Shown one piece after another: positions 5,276 to 6,384 of a DNA stretch of 6,384 nt. The first letter of the stretch is position 1; every line of letters begins with the position of its first letter. The DNA is taken from contig JANQHA010000023.1 of NCBI GenBank assembly GCA_028282865.1, positions 1 to 6,384 on the forward strand, in the 5' to 3' direction. The notes under the pieces are model-generated. The model had not been told where the DNA came from. It searched no databases and saw only the letters and a list, made by a program, of their open reading frames with translations. Source of the stretch: Oligoflexales bacterium. GTDB lineage: Bacteria > Bdellovibrionota_B > Oligoflexia > Oligoflexales > CACXFL01. Made by a program: the position numbers and the translations under genes.

Positions 5276-6384
5276 ATTTAGAAAATAACTCCACTGCCTG
5301 CACGGCTTTTTTCCACCCCGAAATAAACTTATTTCTCTTTTGGTTAAAACCAGAGTTAGGAGAAAATACCCGATCGGTCTCCCTTAGCCCCCGCAACTGA
5401 TCTAAGCTAGAAAAAAGCCCAGAACCCAGACCAGAAAATAAGGCGGCACCAAAAACTGTGGTTTCCAAATTCCGTGGCCGATCTACCGCAATATTGGAAA
5501 AATCAGCCTGCAGCTGCATAAGTAAACTATTTTTGCAGGCACCTCCGTCCACATTCAAGGAGTCGATCGAAATACTTGCATCAGCTAACATCGTCTCTAA
5601 TAAATCACTCACTTGAAATGCAATGCCCTCGAGACCAGCACGGACCATCTGATTTTTAGTGGTCCCGCGAGTCAGGCCCAAGAATGCTCCTCTCGCTTGC
5701 GGGTTCCAGTGTGGAGCCCCAAGGCCAGTAAGTGCCGGGACAAAGTAAACCTCCGGTGCTCCTTGACAATCGATTGCCATAGCTTCCGATTCAGAAGCAT
5801 CTTTAAGAAACCCCATTTGATCCCTTAAAAACTGCATCGCAGCTCCGGCAATAAAAGATGAGCCCTCCAAAGCATAAACTGTCTCACCATTTAAACGCCA
5901 GGCAACAGTTGACAGTAAGCCGTTGTTAGAAACAGGTGTTTTGGTCCCTGTGTTAAGCAGCAAAAAAGCACCAGTTCCATAGGTGCATTTAGCCTGGCCT
6001 TGATCAAAACACGTTTGACCAGCCAAAGCTGCTTGCTGATCGCCTAAAACACCGGTGATTGCAATACCATCTGGAAGTATCCCACAGTCTTTGGTTTTAC
6101 CGAACTCGCCAGCGCTATCTTTAATCTCCGCCAGAGCTCCTCGATTAGGCACGCCAAATAATTCAAGCAACTCAGGGCAGAAATCACCCTTATTAATATC
6201 ATAGAGCATAGTTCTAGAAGCATTGCTGGGTTCCGTGCCAAAGGAAACACCACCAGTCAATCTATAGATTAGAAAGGAGTCAATGGTTCCTACCAGTGCA
6301 TCACCGCTGGCAATTTTCTCCGCTACTTCAGGTCTATGATCCATAAGCCATTTAAGCTTCGAACCAGTAAAATACGGGTCTAAA
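5274..6384 (-). CDS. glpK: Glycerol kinase, GlpK (partial, N-terminus beyond the window)
   Basis: GlpK phosphorylates glycerol with ATP to sn-glycerol-3-phosphate in the cytosol, for catabolism or phospholipid synthesis. The visible 369 residues run from LDPYFTGSKLKW, which aligns near residue 130 of typical 500-residue GlpK, to the stop at 5274, so roughly the first 120-130 residues lie off the right edge. ATG 6344 is internal, not the start. FGGY-kinase landmarks are intact: NASRTMLYDI, GDQQAALAGQ with the catalytic Asp (codon 6039-6041), TYGTGAFLLLNTG (ATP site), ALEGSSFIAGAA, PALTGLGAPHWNP and NVDGGACKNSLLMQLQAD. The segment before GDQQ reads LPDGIAITG where E. coli has the Gly-Thr-Arg-Ile-Pro loop that binds fructose-1,6-bisphosphate, so that Arg is missing. 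No His typical of Gram-positive HPr-type regulation is seen there either. The gene ends at the shared terminator with the exported-protein gene. Confidence 0.95.
   Translation of the reverse strand, partial: LDPYFTGSKLKWLMDHRPEVAEKIASGDALVGTIDSFLIYRLTGGVSFGTEPSNASRTMLYDINKGDFCPELLELFGVPNRGALAEIKDSAGEFGKTKDCGILPDGIAITGVLGDQQAALAGQTCFDQGQAKCTYGTGAFLLLNTGTKTPVSNNGLLSTVAWRLNGETVYALEGSSFIAGAAMQFLRDQMGFLKDASESEAMAIDCQGAPEVYFVPALTGLGAPHWNPQARGAFLGLTRGTTKNQMVRAGLEGIAFQVSDLLETMLADASISIDSLNVDGGACKNSLLMQLQADFSNIAVDRPRNLETTVFGAALFSGLGSGLFSSLDQLRGLRETDRVFSPNSGFNQKRNKFISGWKKAVQAVELFSK

Noticed and set aside
6342..6344. ATG 6344 as the glpK start
   Set aside because: The frame stays open to the right edge and the preceding residues DPYFTGSKLKW are a conserved internal GlpK motif.

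Overview
This window is an ordinary-looking chromosomal stretch from a flagellated, diderm-type bacterium. It holds the end of a flagellar operon, an enoyl-ACP reductase, a DMT-family permease, a divergent pair of peptide-type ABC permeases, one small exported protein and most of a glycerol kinase. The DNA is moderately AT-rich by eye and Shine-Dalgarno sites are clear. Two genes (fliJ-like and fabI) appear to use TTG starts. A FliJ plus MotE-like pair, a short-chain FabI and a Sec-exported protein would fit a deltaproteobacterial or Bdellovibrionota-like organism. That placement is inference from gene content and cannot be proven here.

Layout. Plus strand, 1-1262: the last codons of an upstream gene (possibly fliI), then a fliJ-like coiled-coil gene, then a MotE-like gene (membrane anchor, coiled coil, MgtE-N-like domain), closely spaced as one operon. 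Minus strand, 1283-2080: fabI, convergent with the flagellar operon across only 20 bp. Region 2081-2201 is a divergent intergenic region holding a consensus -10 for fabI and the ribosome site for the next gene. Plus strand, 2202-3083: a ten-helix EamA/DMT permease. Minus strand, 4552 down to 3055: two overlapping genes for DppB-like and DppC-like permeases; the second overlaps the tail of the EamA gene by 29 bp. Region 4553-4725 is a second divergent regulatory region. It has an extended -10 facing the permeases and, facing the other way, a -35/-10 promoter with a perfect 12-bp palindrome inside its spacer. Plus strand, 4726-5223: a small exported protein of unknown function with a strong ribosome site. 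A hairpin terminator that can work in both directions follows, and glpK (minus) runs off the right end of the window.

How the genes relate. The flagellar genes form one functional unit (export apparatus stalk factor plus motor-associated protein). FabI (membrane fatty acid synthesis) and GlpK (glycerol to glycerol-3-phosphate) are both relevant to phospholipid supply, but they are not co-transcribed, so this may be coincidence. The ABC permease pair has no binding protein or ATPase next to it in the window. I see no RNA genes, CRISPR arrays, insertion sequences or phage genes. The least explained items are the small exported protein with its palindrome-bearing promoter and the shortened, degenerate ABC permease pair.
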